Shown here: in pieces, positions 10,131 to 18,541 of the stretch
Layout: each line of letters begins with the position of its first letter
Numbering within the stretch: position 1 is the stretch's first letter
Origin: 'Nostoc azollae' 0708
GTDB lineage: Bacteria; Cyanobacteriota; Cyanobacteriia; Cyanobacteriales; Nostocaceae
Assembly: GCF_000196515.1 (NCBI RefSeq)
Contig: NC_014248.1
Location: 1,039,501 to 1,103,500 of the forward strand
DNA: 64,000 nucleotides
Reading direction: 5' to 3'
The notes under the pieces: generated by a model
The model's database searches: none
What the model saw: the letters and a program-made list of their open reading frames with translations, nothing else
Told to the model about the DNA's origin: nothing
Program-made: the position numbers and the translations under genes

Positions 10131-10718
10131 ATGTCAGTATACAGAGGTCTGACTCAATCATCTATTAACACTAATCGCCAAAATTTCCCTAGGCGATCGC
10201 TCTTACCGATAAAAAAAGATGCTCTATGGCAAATAGAAAACGGCTTTGTGTTGACTTACACTTATTTAGAAGACGGTACCACAGTAGCTTTAGGATTATG
10301 GGGTCCAGGTGATGTAGTGGGGGAACCCTTATCGAAAATGAAACCATATCAAATGGAATGTTTAACCACAGTAGAAGCAACAATTTTAGCCGTGGATGAT
10401 TGGCATCAACTCACAGGTACTTTACTTCACCACATCCACCAAGCGGAAGAATTAATGCTGATTCGGAGCCATAAAAAAGTAGAAGCTATGCTGATTCAAC
10501 TATTAGGATGGTTATCGAAAAAGTTTGGATCCCAAGTAGAACAAGGAAGATTAATAGATATGCGTCTGACACATGAAGATTTAGCAGCACTAATCAGTTC
10601 TACCCGTGTTACCATAACTCGTCTGCTGGGACAATTAGAACAAGAAGGATTGATTGATCGACTGTCTTTAAATCGGATTGTAGTTCGACAAGAATATATT
10701 TGGTATTACGAAATTTGA
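10131..10718 (+). CDS. Crp/Fnr-family transcriptional regulator
   Basis: The 195-residue protein has an N-terminal cyclic-nucleotide-like beta roll (RRSLLPIKKDALWQIENGFV, TVALGLWGPGDVVGEPL) and a C-terminal winged helix (LTHEDLAALISSTRVTITRL, then EQEGLIDR). STRVTITRLL is the DNA-recognition helix. I chose ATG 10131 (MSVYRGL) because homologous proteins start near this motif; an in-frame ATG at 10041 would add 30 residues without family resemblance. The effector cannot be read from sequence. It is one of few intact genes between 1 and 12.4 kb. A HIP1 octamer lies inside it near 10194. Confidence 0.8.
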   Translation: MSVYRGLTQSSINTNRQNFPRRSLLPIKKDALWQIENGFVLTYTYLEDGTTVALGLWGPGDVVGEPLSKMKPYQMECLTTVEATILAVDDWHQLTGTLLHHIHQAEELMLIRSHKKVEAMLIQLLGWLSKKFGSQVEQGRLIDMRLTHEDLAALISSTRVTITRLLGQLEQEGLIDRLSLNRIVVRQEYIWYYEI

Positions 10719-10875
10719 GGTAAGAATTCAGGAGTCAGGAGTCAGGAGTTATAATGTTTGAGTAATTGCTTAATTACCAAATAGGTATTTTCGGCCTTAG
10801 CCTGAGGGGAAAAGGCAAAAGGTGAAAGTAAAACCTTTTGCAGCAAGGCTTTGTGATTAAATTTGTAATTAAAAT

Positions 10876-12381
10876 TTATAGTCCCAAATCCACAGCAATA
10901 CGATGAGCGCAAGCAAACCCAGAAAAAGCCACTGTATTTAAACCCTGAACCGGAAATGTACTATCCCCCACACAATAGAGATTAGGAATAGCTCTACGAT
11001 TAAAAGTCCCAATAATCCCCGCAACTTACCGTTGGTTATGGGTCAATAGCTGCCATCTATGCGACCTAAAAAGCGATCATGAGTAAGCGGTGTTCCCACT
11101 TCCAGATAATCTAAGCTAGCATCTAAAGCAGGAAAAATTTTTTCCAATCTTTGAATTATTTTTGCTGCTGTTTGTTCTTTACTTTTGTTCATATTTAGTC
11201 GTTGTAAGCTCCTGCCAATCAGCAATCTAAGCAGGTGTAAAAGTATGTATAATGTGCTATCCTCCCTCGAGCAGCTGAATCTCCATCAAGCAGGGTAGGA
11301 ATAGAAACCAAAATTGTCCCTTCCGCTAACTCCATATTTTGCCAATCTTCGAGCAAAATGTGATGATATTCTGTATTAGCCTGTAAAATAGAGGCTTATA
11401 CGCCGATATGCAAACTTAAAAGATTGCACGATTTTTTATATCTTTATTGCTATATTTTGTCATTTGATGGCAGCATTTTTGCTGATGGTAGTAATTTTTC
11501 AAAAGTATCCCATGTCGTCGCATTAGATACAATGTGTTTACCATCATAAACTTTACCACTCGCTAATTGTACACCAATAGCTTGCCCTTATTCAGTGAGA
11601 ATTCTTTTTACTCGAGCTTGGTATTGAATTTGACTACCAGCTTTTTCTAAACCCTCTGCTAATGTTTGAGCAATTTTTCCTACTCCATGTTCAGGAAAAT
11701 TAACTCCACCATAATGTCGATCAGAAAGAACCATCCCTGCATTAATTATGGGTGTCATGTTGGCTGGAACTACAGCCCAGCAATAACACTTAATATCAAT
11801 AAACCTTAATAATAATGGATCTTTAATATAGCGCCGCGCCACATCTCCCACATTTTGGGGTAAATATTTAGCTAAACCAAGACAAGCTAGAGGATTTTAG
11901 AAAAATACCTGCAGTACATACCGTGGTTCTTCTAGTGATAGAAATTCTATATTATTCAGGAATTGAAAACTTTTTGACATTCTTCATAAAAGCAGCGAAT
12001 CCCTTTGGCTTAATGGGGAAAATAATTAATCAGATTTTGCAAGAACTTTTCATAATCTTGTTCAACCTTCAAATCTAAACTTTTAGGCAGATGATAGTGA
12101 ATATGTACGGCATTAGCAATTTTTCCTAGGGTGACATTAACTGCTTCTAAGGCACAGGTGAGTAAGTTGGTTGTACCTTTTTTCCCACATCCAAAAATCA
12201 TTGATACACCAACATCAAATGTATATCCTTGACTTTGACAATATCCAGCACTACTACTGGGAATTAGATAACGTTCCAGAATTAAAACTTTAGCTCCTTT
12301 TGCTGCTAACTGGGTAGCTGTTACTAAACCACCAATGTAAGAACCGATACGAATAACATCAAATAATTCGTAATTCATCAC
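10876..12381 (-). pseudogene. crtH: CRTISO-type carotenoid isomerase, inactivated
   Basis: The N terminus DVIRIGSYIGGLVTATQLAA matches the FAD-binding fold of carotenoid isomerases, but the dinucleotide motif G-S-G-I-G-G has Y for its middle G. The frame continues through LERYLIPSSSAG, GYTFDVGVSMIFGCG and IHYHLPKSLDLKV to NYFPH and a stop. Later blocks are MWEM/VGDVARRYIKDPLLLRF, GMVLSDRHYGGVNFPEHGVG, LEKIFPALDASLDYLEVGTP and, at the C terminus, [17 protein letters not shown] and [14 protein letters not shown] to TAA at 10876-10878. At least four frame breaks separate them. An intact enzyme of about 500 residues would isomerise poly-cis lycopene to the all-trans form. Light can partly replace it. 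Confidence 0.82.
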
Positions 12382-12915
12382 AACTGGAAATAAGCAACAG
12401 GGATTATGGTTAAAAGTAACTTAGTATATGTCTTTGTTTATTTGGTTTTACTAACCAATTTATAGGTCTGATGCACCCTACTAATATGCCAGTTGCGTAA
12501 GTCCTGTAATAGAGAAGAAAAAATGTAGTTCCAGATGCGCAAAGCCGAAAATACAACATCCAGATTTGAAACCCCTAATTTTAATTAGGGCGTTCCCCAC
12601 ATCCTACACCCCTTTCATGACTGACTACTTACAAAAAAGAGGGATAAGCCTGCTACCGCTGGCCAATCCCGTCTGCCGATCCTTTAAAGAGAGGAGAACA
12701 CTGTATAGCAGTATAGCCTTGGTTGAGAATATATGTCAACTGTTAATGAAAATATTTAGCAATAAAAATTGCCATCACTAGAAATGAAATTGGCAGCAGC
12801 ATTACTTGCTAGCCCAATTTAAAATCTCAAATCCAAAATTGGTATCAGCCATAATCCGAAAAGAGTATGATGGTTGTTCAGTTCCTATATAATTAAAAGC
12901 TGCCCATTTCTGGCT
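12382..12915. other. Intergenic region upstream of upp
   Basis: I see no convincing gene. A small palindrome, CCCTAATTTTAATTAGGG, lies near 12575-12592 and could form a hairpin. The 71-codon plus-strand frame across it has no family resemblance. Confidence 0.45.
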
Positions 12916-13566
12916 ATGACTCAACAATTGCTTGTTTATGTTCCACCCCATCCCCTAATCAAGCACTGGCTGGCAGTAGCTCGTGATGTGGGTACACCTT
13001 CAGTATTATTTCGTTCTGCCATTACTGAGTTGGGACGATGGTTAACTTATGAAGCGGCAAGAGATTGGTTGCCGACGCAAGAAACCGCCGTTGAGAGTCC
13101 CTTAACAGCCTGTCCAGCGACTTTGATTGATCCACAAGTACCTATGGCAGTTGTGCCGATTCTTCGGGCTGGGTTAGGGTTATTAGAGGGAGCGCAGACG
13201 GTGCTGCCCTTGGCAAAAATTTATCATTTGGGTTTGGTAAGAAATGAGGAAACTTTAGAACCCTCTTGTTATTTAAATAAACTGCCAGACAAATTTGATC
13301 CAGAAACAAGGGTGTTAATTACCGATCCAATGTTGGCTACAGGAGGGTCTATAATGGCAGCAATGGCAGAATTGACACAAAGAGGTGTTGATCCAGCGTT
13401 GATTAGAATTGTGTGTGTGATAGCTGCTCCACCAGCTTTGCAAAAATTGAGTGGAGCTTATCCTGGTCTAACAGTCTACAGCGCCACTATTGATGGAACA
13501 GTCAACAAGCAGGGGTTTATTGTGCCGGGATTAGGAGATGCTGGCGATCGCATCTTTGGGACTTAA
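12916..13566 (+). CDS. upp: Uracil phosphoribosyltransferase
   Basis: This 216-residue enzyme makes UMP from uracil and PRPP in pyrimidine salvage. The N terminus MTQQLLVYVPPHPLIKHWLA has the PPHPLIKH block typical of Upp. PILRAGLGLLEG is the conserved loop, VLITDPMLATGGSIMAA is the PRPP-binding motif (D-P-M-L-A-T-G-G-S), and the C-terminal DGTVNKQGFIVPGLGDAGD block with GDAGDR closes the uracil pocket. I use ATG 12916 because it aligns with the family start; an upstream in-frame ATG at 12874 would add 14 atypical residues. The gene is complete with normal length. Confidence 0.93.
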   Translation: MTQQLLVYVPPHPLIKHWLAVARDVGTPSVLFRSAITELGRWLTYEAARDWLPTQETAVESPLTACPATLIDPQVPMAVVPILRAGLGLLEGAQTVLPLAKIYHLGLVRNEETLEPSCYLNKLPDKFDPETRVLITDPMLATGGSIMAAMAELTQRGVDPALIRIVCVIAAPPALQKLSGAYPGLTVYSATIDGTVNKQGFIVPGLGDAGDRIFGT

Positions 13567-13642
13567 GCTAGGTTTCAGAAACAACAGGAATATAGCTTAA
13601 ATACAAAAGAAAGTGTGCAGATTTCTGGAAGGCGGTAAAGAT

Positions 13643-13987
13643 ATGAGTCAGCGAGATGGTTTTGCTAGTGGTTTTTTACTTGGAACAATTGTTGGTGGTG
13701 TAGTTGGTGGGGTTTTGGGTGCTGTACTGGCATCTCGTCGAGATGGGATGGGAGATCAAGAGATAGAAGTCAATAATGGCTCCCTTGAAGCCAATAAAGT
13801 AACAGCGAGAAGAAGGCAAATGAGAGCCGTAGCTAATGAGGGATTAGAAATGGAAACGGCACGACAATCACTAGAAGATAAAATTGCCCAACTCAATGCC
13901 ACAATTGATGATGTCCGCAACCAGTTAGGGAATGTCAATGGCACTTCATCCCAGTCAGTTGAACGTTCACTCTTCCAAGACTCCTAA
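13643..13987 (+). CDS. Small YtxH-like glycine-zipper protein
   Basis: This 114-residue protein has an N-terminal helix LGTIVGGVVGGVLGAVLAS with spaced glycines, the pattern of YtxH-type membrane-associated proteins. A charged, probably coiled-coil C-terminal half follows (RQSLEDKIAQLNATIDDVRN). ATG 13643 is preceded by GGAAGGCGG, a strong Shine-Dalgarno sequence, which decides the start over an ATG 30 bases upstream. Its function is unknown. It lies 76 bp after upp on the same strand. Confidence 0.7.
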   Translation: MSQRDGFASGFLLGTIVGGVVGGVLGAVLASRRDGMGDQEIEVNNGSLEANKVTARRRQMRAVANEGLEMETARQSLEDKIAQLNATIDDVRNQLGNVNGTSSQSVERSLFQDS

Positions 13988-14119
13988 ATAGCAGCAGTTT
14001 CATGACGAAAAACCTATTTTGGTAGATGTAGCTACCATTTGCAGGCGCGATGACATTACCTCTATTAAAATCAATAGAATAAGACTGCCTTTAACTTTTA
14101 GCAGAAAACTAACCCATCC

Positions 14120-14398
14120 ATGAATTTACTGATTACGACACTAGCAACCTTTGTCCAAATTTATAGCTACTTGCTAATTATTCGGGTGTTACTGACCTGG
14201 TTTCCCCAAATCAACTGGTATAACCAACCATTTGCAGCTTTGAGCCAGATTAGTGACCCCTATCTCAATCTATTTCGTTCAATTATCCCCCCATTGGGTG
14301 GTATGGATTTCTCTCCAATCTTAGCCTTCCTAGCACTCAATTTAGCTGGAAGTTTTCTGGCAGGCCTGAGTCGTCTACCATTAGGACAGGGATTTTAA
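14120..14398 (+). CDS. YggT/YlmG (Ycf19) family membrane protein
   Basis: This 92-residue protein has two hydrophobic segments: residues about 1-27 and a second at ILAFLALNLAGSFLAGL. Between them are LTWFPQINWYNQPFAALSQI and SDPYLNLFRSIIPPLGGMDF, which match the conserved central block of YggT/Ycf19 (D-P-Y-L-N-x-F-R-x-x-I-P-P). Family members in cyanobacteria and plastids are linked to nucleoid distribution and to membrane protein or cytochrome assembly. A hairpin follows at 14439-14475. Confidence 0.88.
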   Translation: MNLLITTLATFVQIYSYLLIIRVLLTWFPQINWYNQPFAALSQISDPYLNLFRSIIPPLGGMDFSPILAFLALNLAGSFLAGLSRLPLGQGF

Positions 14399-14438
14399 CC
14401 ACTAATCCAATATTTGACTTTATTTGACCTTATTTGAC

Positions 14439-14475
14439 TTTGTAGAGACGTTACAATCAAAAGCGTCTCTACAAA
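14439..14475. terminator. Hairpin, possible bidirectional terminator
   Basis: TTTGTAGAGACG at 14439-14450 pairs perfectly with CGTCTCTACAAA at 14464-14475 across a 13-base loop. A similar palindrome occurs at 52224-52251, so it belongs to a dispersed repeat. Lying between convergent genes, it could end both transcripts. Confidence 0.55.
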
Positions 14476-14488
14476 ACCCTGAATGAAC

Positions 14489-14920
14489 TTATCTTCGCAC
14501 TTGACCGCTAAACCCAGACGCTTTAAAATGCTTCAGTTTCAATGGAGTAGGCTGGTTTAAAGGAACAGAAATTCTTAACTCAAAATTGCTAAGACCAGGT
14601 GGTACTTCAGGAATAGAACCTAAACGAGTACGGTTTCGTAATATGGGATCATTGTTGGCATCATAGATGCGTCCAAAGATATCTGCGTCATAGACTGTTT
14701 TATAAGTACCATTTTCTGCTTTACCAATGACGATAAAGCAATTAGCAGCTGCTGAACCACTACTAATAACAGCACCTTTAGCTAATTCTGGTGGGCAATC
14801 TTTATACGAGAGATCAAATAGTTTAATTTTTGTCAAAGCTTGAGCAGGGGGAGTGAAAACCCAGGAGAGAAAAACAATCAGTCCAGAAATAAAGATCAGT
14901 GTGAGTGAGCGTAATCGCAT
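14489..14920 (-). CDS. Secreted hypothetical protein
   Basis: The protein begins MRLRSLTLIFISGLIVFLSW, a signal peptide whose likely cleavage site is after PPAQA. The mature part, about 115 residues, has two cysteines (CPPE and NCF) and the segments DLSYKDCPPELAKG and YDADIFGRIYDANND. I do not recognise a named family; similar proteins are common in filamentous cyanobacteria. I chose the start at MRLRS because 12 more residues upstream spoil a standard signal peptide. Confidence 0.65.
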   Translation of the reverse strand: MRLRSLTLIFISGLIVFLSWVFTPPAQALTKIKLFDLSYKDCPPELAKGAVISSGSAAANCFIVIGKAENGTYKTVYDADIFGRIYDANNDPILRNRTRLGSIPEVPPGLSNFELRISVPLNQPTPLKLKHFKASGFSGQVRR

Positions 14921-15057
14921 AAAGCGCACAATAACTTTACTATAAATTATACGCAATTTTTAACATTAGAGAACGTAAAATTTACGCTTAAAGAATTAGA
15001 GAGTTGAATTTTACTTTGTAATAATTGTAAGAATAGATCCTCACTTGCTATTAGCCT

Positions 15058-15381
15058 ATGAATCCAAATGAGATTGAAGCCGCTTTGCAAACAGCGTTTA
15101 GTCTTTGTAATGCAGCAATCTGTCCTCTCACTGATATGCAGAGACGAATATTAGTGCCAGTAGTTGAGCAAATTCAGAACAACTCAACTTGGGTATCAAA
15201 TACTGCCATTCCCTTAGATGAACTGACTCCAGAGGAGTTAGAGGCGTTTTTAGAGTTCGTCAAAGCAGAGGAAGAACAAAACTGCACTTGGAAAGTACAG
15301 TTAGTAAATAGACACGTCCGGAAATTTACAAAGCAGTCTCTGTCTGGCTTTCCATTTGCATTATTCTGCTTGAGATACTAG
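15058..15381 (+). CDS. Hypothetical cyanobacterial protein, possibly altered C terminus
   Basis: This 107-residue acidic protein starts MNPNEIEAALQTAFSLCNAA and has the helical block LTDMQRRILVPVVEQI and the acidic stretch DELTPEELEAFLEFVKAEEE. No enzyme motif is visible. The last 25 residues are basic and hydrophobic and read differently from the acidic body, so a late frameshift is possible. The rest looks like a genuine small gene. Confidence 0.55.
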   Translation: MNPNEIEAALQTAFSLCNAAICPLTDMQRRILVPVVEQIQNNSTWVSNTAIPLDELTPEELEAFLEFVKAEEEQNCTWKVQLVNRHVRKFTKQSLSGFPFALFCLRY

Positions 15382-15539
15382 GAGAGTAGCGGAGAAGGTT
15401 TACAGACTCCACACAAAATGAGGATAATGCCACTTGTAGGTGTTACAGCTTAATAAATGGGGGTGTACCTAACCCCTTACACCGTAACCCCCTACAGCCC
15501 TAATTCCTGAGTTTAACCTAGTAGCAATTACATATTCCA

Positions 15540-16322
15540 ATGACCGAACCATTAATTGAACTCAAAGGAATTTCTAAAGCCTTTGGTAAAAATAAGGTTT
15601 TAGATGATGTTGATTTGCAAATTTACAAAGGGCAAGCGATAGGGATTATTGGCCCTTCAGGAACTGGTAAATCAACGATTTTAAGAATCATAGCTGGTTT
15701 ATTACAACCCGATGCCGGAGAAATTTATATCCAAGGGAAAAAGCGAGATGGATTAATTGAGGATGGTGCTGATATAGTAGGTATTGGGATGGTATTTCAG
15801 CAAGCGGCCTTATTTGATTCGTTAACAGTAGAAGAAAATGTTGGTTTCTCATTGTATCAGAACTCAAAATTAGAGCGATCGCGCATTCGCCAACTTGTCA
15901 ACGAAAAATTAGATATGGTGGGTTTACCAGGAATTGGTCATCTATACCCCTCAGAACTTTCGGGAGGGATGCGAAAACGGGTCAGTTTTGCTCGTGCGAT
16001 TATGTCCAATCCAGATCATCCCGCAGACAGTCCAGAAGTTTTATTGTACGATGAACCCACAGCCGGACTTGATCCTATCGCCTCAACGGTAATTGAAGAT
16101 TTAATCCGCAGCTTACAATCTATACAAGATGTATGTAGCACATACTGCATTGTTACCCACCAAGAAAGTACTATTCGACGCACAGCCGACAGGTTGATAT
16201 TTCTTTATGAAGGCAAGGTGCAATGGCAAGGTAAAGTAAGTGAAATAGATCATACAGATCATCCGTTGATCAGACAATTTATGAGTGGAAGTATAAATGG
16301 TCCCATTCAACTAGTTGGTTGA
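15540..16322 (+). CDS. Mla-type ABC transporter ATP-binding protein
   Basis: This 260-residue ATPase has Walker A GPSGTGKST, a Q-loop at FQQAALF, signature LSGGMRKRVSFARAIM and Walker B VLLYDEPTAGLDP. The LSGGMRKR form and the neighbouring MCE gene identify it with MlaF/Mkl ATPases, which power lipid transport between membranes or the uptake of hydrophobic compounds. A following MCE protein gene at 16461 supports this. No permease gene is nearby; cyanobacteria often encode it elsewhere. The gene is complete. Confidence 0.9.
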   Translation: MTEPLIELKGISKAFGKNKVLDDVDLQIYKGQAIGIIGPSGTGKSTILRIIAGLLQPDAGEIYIQGKKRDGLIEDGADIVGIGMVFQQAALFDSLTVEENVGFSLYQNSKLERSRIRQLVNEKLDMVGLPGIGHLYPSELSGGMRKRVSFARAIMSNPDHPADSPEVLLYDEPTAGLDPIASTVIEDLIRSLQSIQDVCSTYCIVTHQESTIRRTADRLIFLYEGKVQWQGKVSEIDHTDHPLIRQFMSGSINGPIQLVG

Positions 16323-16460
16323 TACTATTTTAGACTTTAGATTTTGGATTTTAGATTGTGAGATAATTACTGTTCTAGAAGGTTTTTATGCTTACATCTA
16401 CCGTATTCATTTTTCTAATTCGTATCACAAATCAGGACTAGTTTTATGGAGGGCGAGAAA

Positions 16461-17873
16461 ATGCGAAGTCTAATTAGCGGCTTCACGTCTACACGAACTT
16501 TTAGAGAAGGCTCAGTGGGATTATTACTTTTACTGGGTTTAGGAGCATTTGGAATAATTCTCCTATGGTTAAATAGAATCCCCCTTGGACGCAGTTCTTA
16601 TAAAGCTGTGGTGGAATTTGCTAACGCTGGGGGAATGCAAAAAGGCTCACCAGTTCGTTATCGTGGCGTAAAAGTTGGTAGTATTTCCAATATTAAAACC
16701 GCAGTCAATGCTGTTGCTGTAGAAATTGAAATCAACGATCCTAACTTGATAATTCCCGCAGATTCTAAAATTCAAGCCAGTCAAACTGGATTAATTAGCG
16801 AAAGTATTATTGATATTACCCCAATAACCAACCTAGCGACGGGAACTAATATTGCTAAACCCTTAGACAAAGATTGTAATCCCAGTCTGATTATTTGTAA
16901 TGAAATCAGTACATTAAAAGGTCAAATTGGTATCAGCGTTGATGAACTGATTCGTCAATCATCTGATTTTACGGCTCAATATAATAACAAGGAATTTTAT
17001 CAAAACGTTAATCGCTTGTTAGTAACCTCTGCATCAGCAGCTTCTAGTGTTGCTAACCTCAGTCGAGAACTCCAGAGTGTGAGCAAAAGCTTTAAAGGGC
17101 AAATCGGCACATTTTCTAATACTGCTGTCACCATCCAGAAAGCTACAAATGAACTCACTACAACTACATCTAAAACCGCAAATCAATTAGGTGAAACAGC
17201 CAGCGAGTTTAGTAAAACTGCACAACAAGCAGGTAGTTTGTTGAATAACTTAGATGAATTATTGACAACAAACCGTTCGTCCCTAGTTAGGACTTTAAAT
17301 AATATTACTCAAACTAGTAACCAACTGCGTCAGACAGTTAGTGGTTTATCACCTGCGGTTAATCGTTTAAATGAAGGGGGATTATTGAATAATTTAGAAC
17401 TTTTGTCTGCGAACGCTGCGGAAGCTTCAACTAATTTAAAAGACGCATCCAAGACCTTAAATAATCCTAAAAATATTGTCTTACTTCAACAAACCCTAGA
17501 TGCTGCCAGGGTGACATTTGAAAATACCCAAAAAATTACATCTGATTTAGATGAATTAACAGGCGATCCTCAATTTCGCCAAAATCTCCTGCAGTTGGTG
17601 AATGGTTTGAGTAAATTAGTATCTTCTACACAGGATATGCAGGAACAAGCAAAGGTAGCTGTCACCTTAGACTCTCTCAAAGCATCTATGAACCAGGCAG
17701 AACTCTTAACTTCTATCCCCGTCAAAAAAGTTGAAGTAGAAAAACCAGAATTTATCACCCCCACCCCAATTGAAAAAGCTGATGTAATTCAGTTAGATTT
17801 AGAAATATCTACACCACCGGAAACTCCTCTTGGGGAAGCAGGGGAGCAGGGAGCAGGGAGCAGGGGGAGATAA
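16461..17873 (+). CDS. MlaD/MCE-family lipid transport protein
   Basis: This 470-residue protein starts MRSLISGFTSTRTF and has one N-terminal membrane helix (GLLLLLGLGAFGIILLWL). The MCE domain follows at about residues 47-125 (YKAVVEFANAGGMQKGSPVR, RGVKVGSISNI, ASQTGLISESIIDI). Residues about 150-400 are a long helical region rich in S, T, N and Q. I prefer ATG 16461 because GGAGGGCG lies 7 bases upstream; ATG 16446 would overlap that site. MCE proteins form hexameric rings or tubes that pass lipids across the periplasm. The last 15 residues (LGEAGEQGAGSRGR) come from a GGGAGCA-type tandem repeat that has run into the reading frame. Confidence 0.87.
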   Translation: MRSLISGFTSTRTFREGSVGLLLLLGLGAFGIILLWLNRIPLGRSSYKAVVEFANAGGMQKGSPVRYRGVKVGSISNIKTAVNAVAVEIEINDPNLIIPADSKIQASQTGLISESIIDITPITNLATGTNIAKPLDKDCNPSLIICNEISTLKGQIGISVDELIRQSSDFTAQYNNKEFYQNVNRLLVTSASAASSVANLSRELQSVSKSFKGQIGTFSNTAVTIQKATNELTTTTSKTANQLGETASEFSKTAQQAGSLLNNLDELLTTNRSSLVRTLNNITQTSNQLRQTVSGLSPAVNRLNEGGLLNNLELLSANAAEASTNLKDASKTLNNPKNIVLLQQTLDAARVTFENTQKITSDLDELTGDPQFRQNLLQLVNGLSKLVSSTQDMQEQAKVAVTLDSLKASMNQAELLTSIPVKKVEVEKPEFITPTPIEKADVIQLDLEISTPPETPLGEAGEQGAGSRGR

Positions 17874-17922
17874 AAACTCACTAATAATTAATGACCAATG
17901 CCTAATGCCTAATGACTAATAA

Positions 17923-18219
17923 CTAATTCCAATCTTCCTCGTCTTTTTTGCCGCGACTTGTGTAAATGCCGCCAATATCATGCAGTTGGCGGGTTTTGGT
18001 GAAGAGTTCAGCTTCGGTTAAACCCCAGCGTTGCAAAACTTTATTTAGGTCCTTCTGGATGTCCCGTGCGCCTGGGAAGCCTTGATAGCGAATTCTCAAT
18101 CTAGCCAATTCTGCTAAATTGTAGTCTGTAGCCTCTTGAGCGAGTAAAATATTAATAAAGGGGCGATCTCGATTGTAAAGAGGATGTTGTTGGTCTTTAC
18201 TTGCTGAAGATTCTGTCAT
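17923..18219 (-). CDS. DUF3288 family protein
   Basis: This 98-residue cyanobacterial protein contains HPLYNRDRPFINILLAQEAT, LAELARLRIRYQGFPGARDI and LQRWGLTEAELFTKTRQLH, the arrangement I know from DUF3288. It has no signal peptide and no membrane segment. Function is unknown. It is convergent with the MCE gene and divergent from clpC. Confidence 0.78.
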   Translation of the reverse strand: MTESSASKDQQHPLYNRDRPFINILLAQEATDYNLAELARLRIRYQGFPGARDIQKDLNKVLQRWGLTEAELFTKTRQLHDIGGIYTSRGKKDEEDWN

Positions 18220-18541
18220 AATTGTTACAACGGATAGGATTTCAGATTCATCAAGCTTAGAGGCTTAACCGTCTATCTAGTACAGGAAAGCGGTAATCAA
18301 AATACCGGAAGCCAAAATAGGCTAAAAGTTTAGGTCATCAGCGTTTTGAAGTTTTGAGTTTTCATTTTTAGTTCTGCACAACGACTGATGACGGCAACTA
18401 CACCCTAGCTCATACGGCTCTCACCACTGTCATCTAATTTTAAATAAAGATACATTATCTTTAAGAAAATACAAAAAACTTTAGATAAGGGTGAACTTTA
18501 TCTCACCCAAAGTCCAAGCAGCAAGGGAGCAAGAACCCGCT

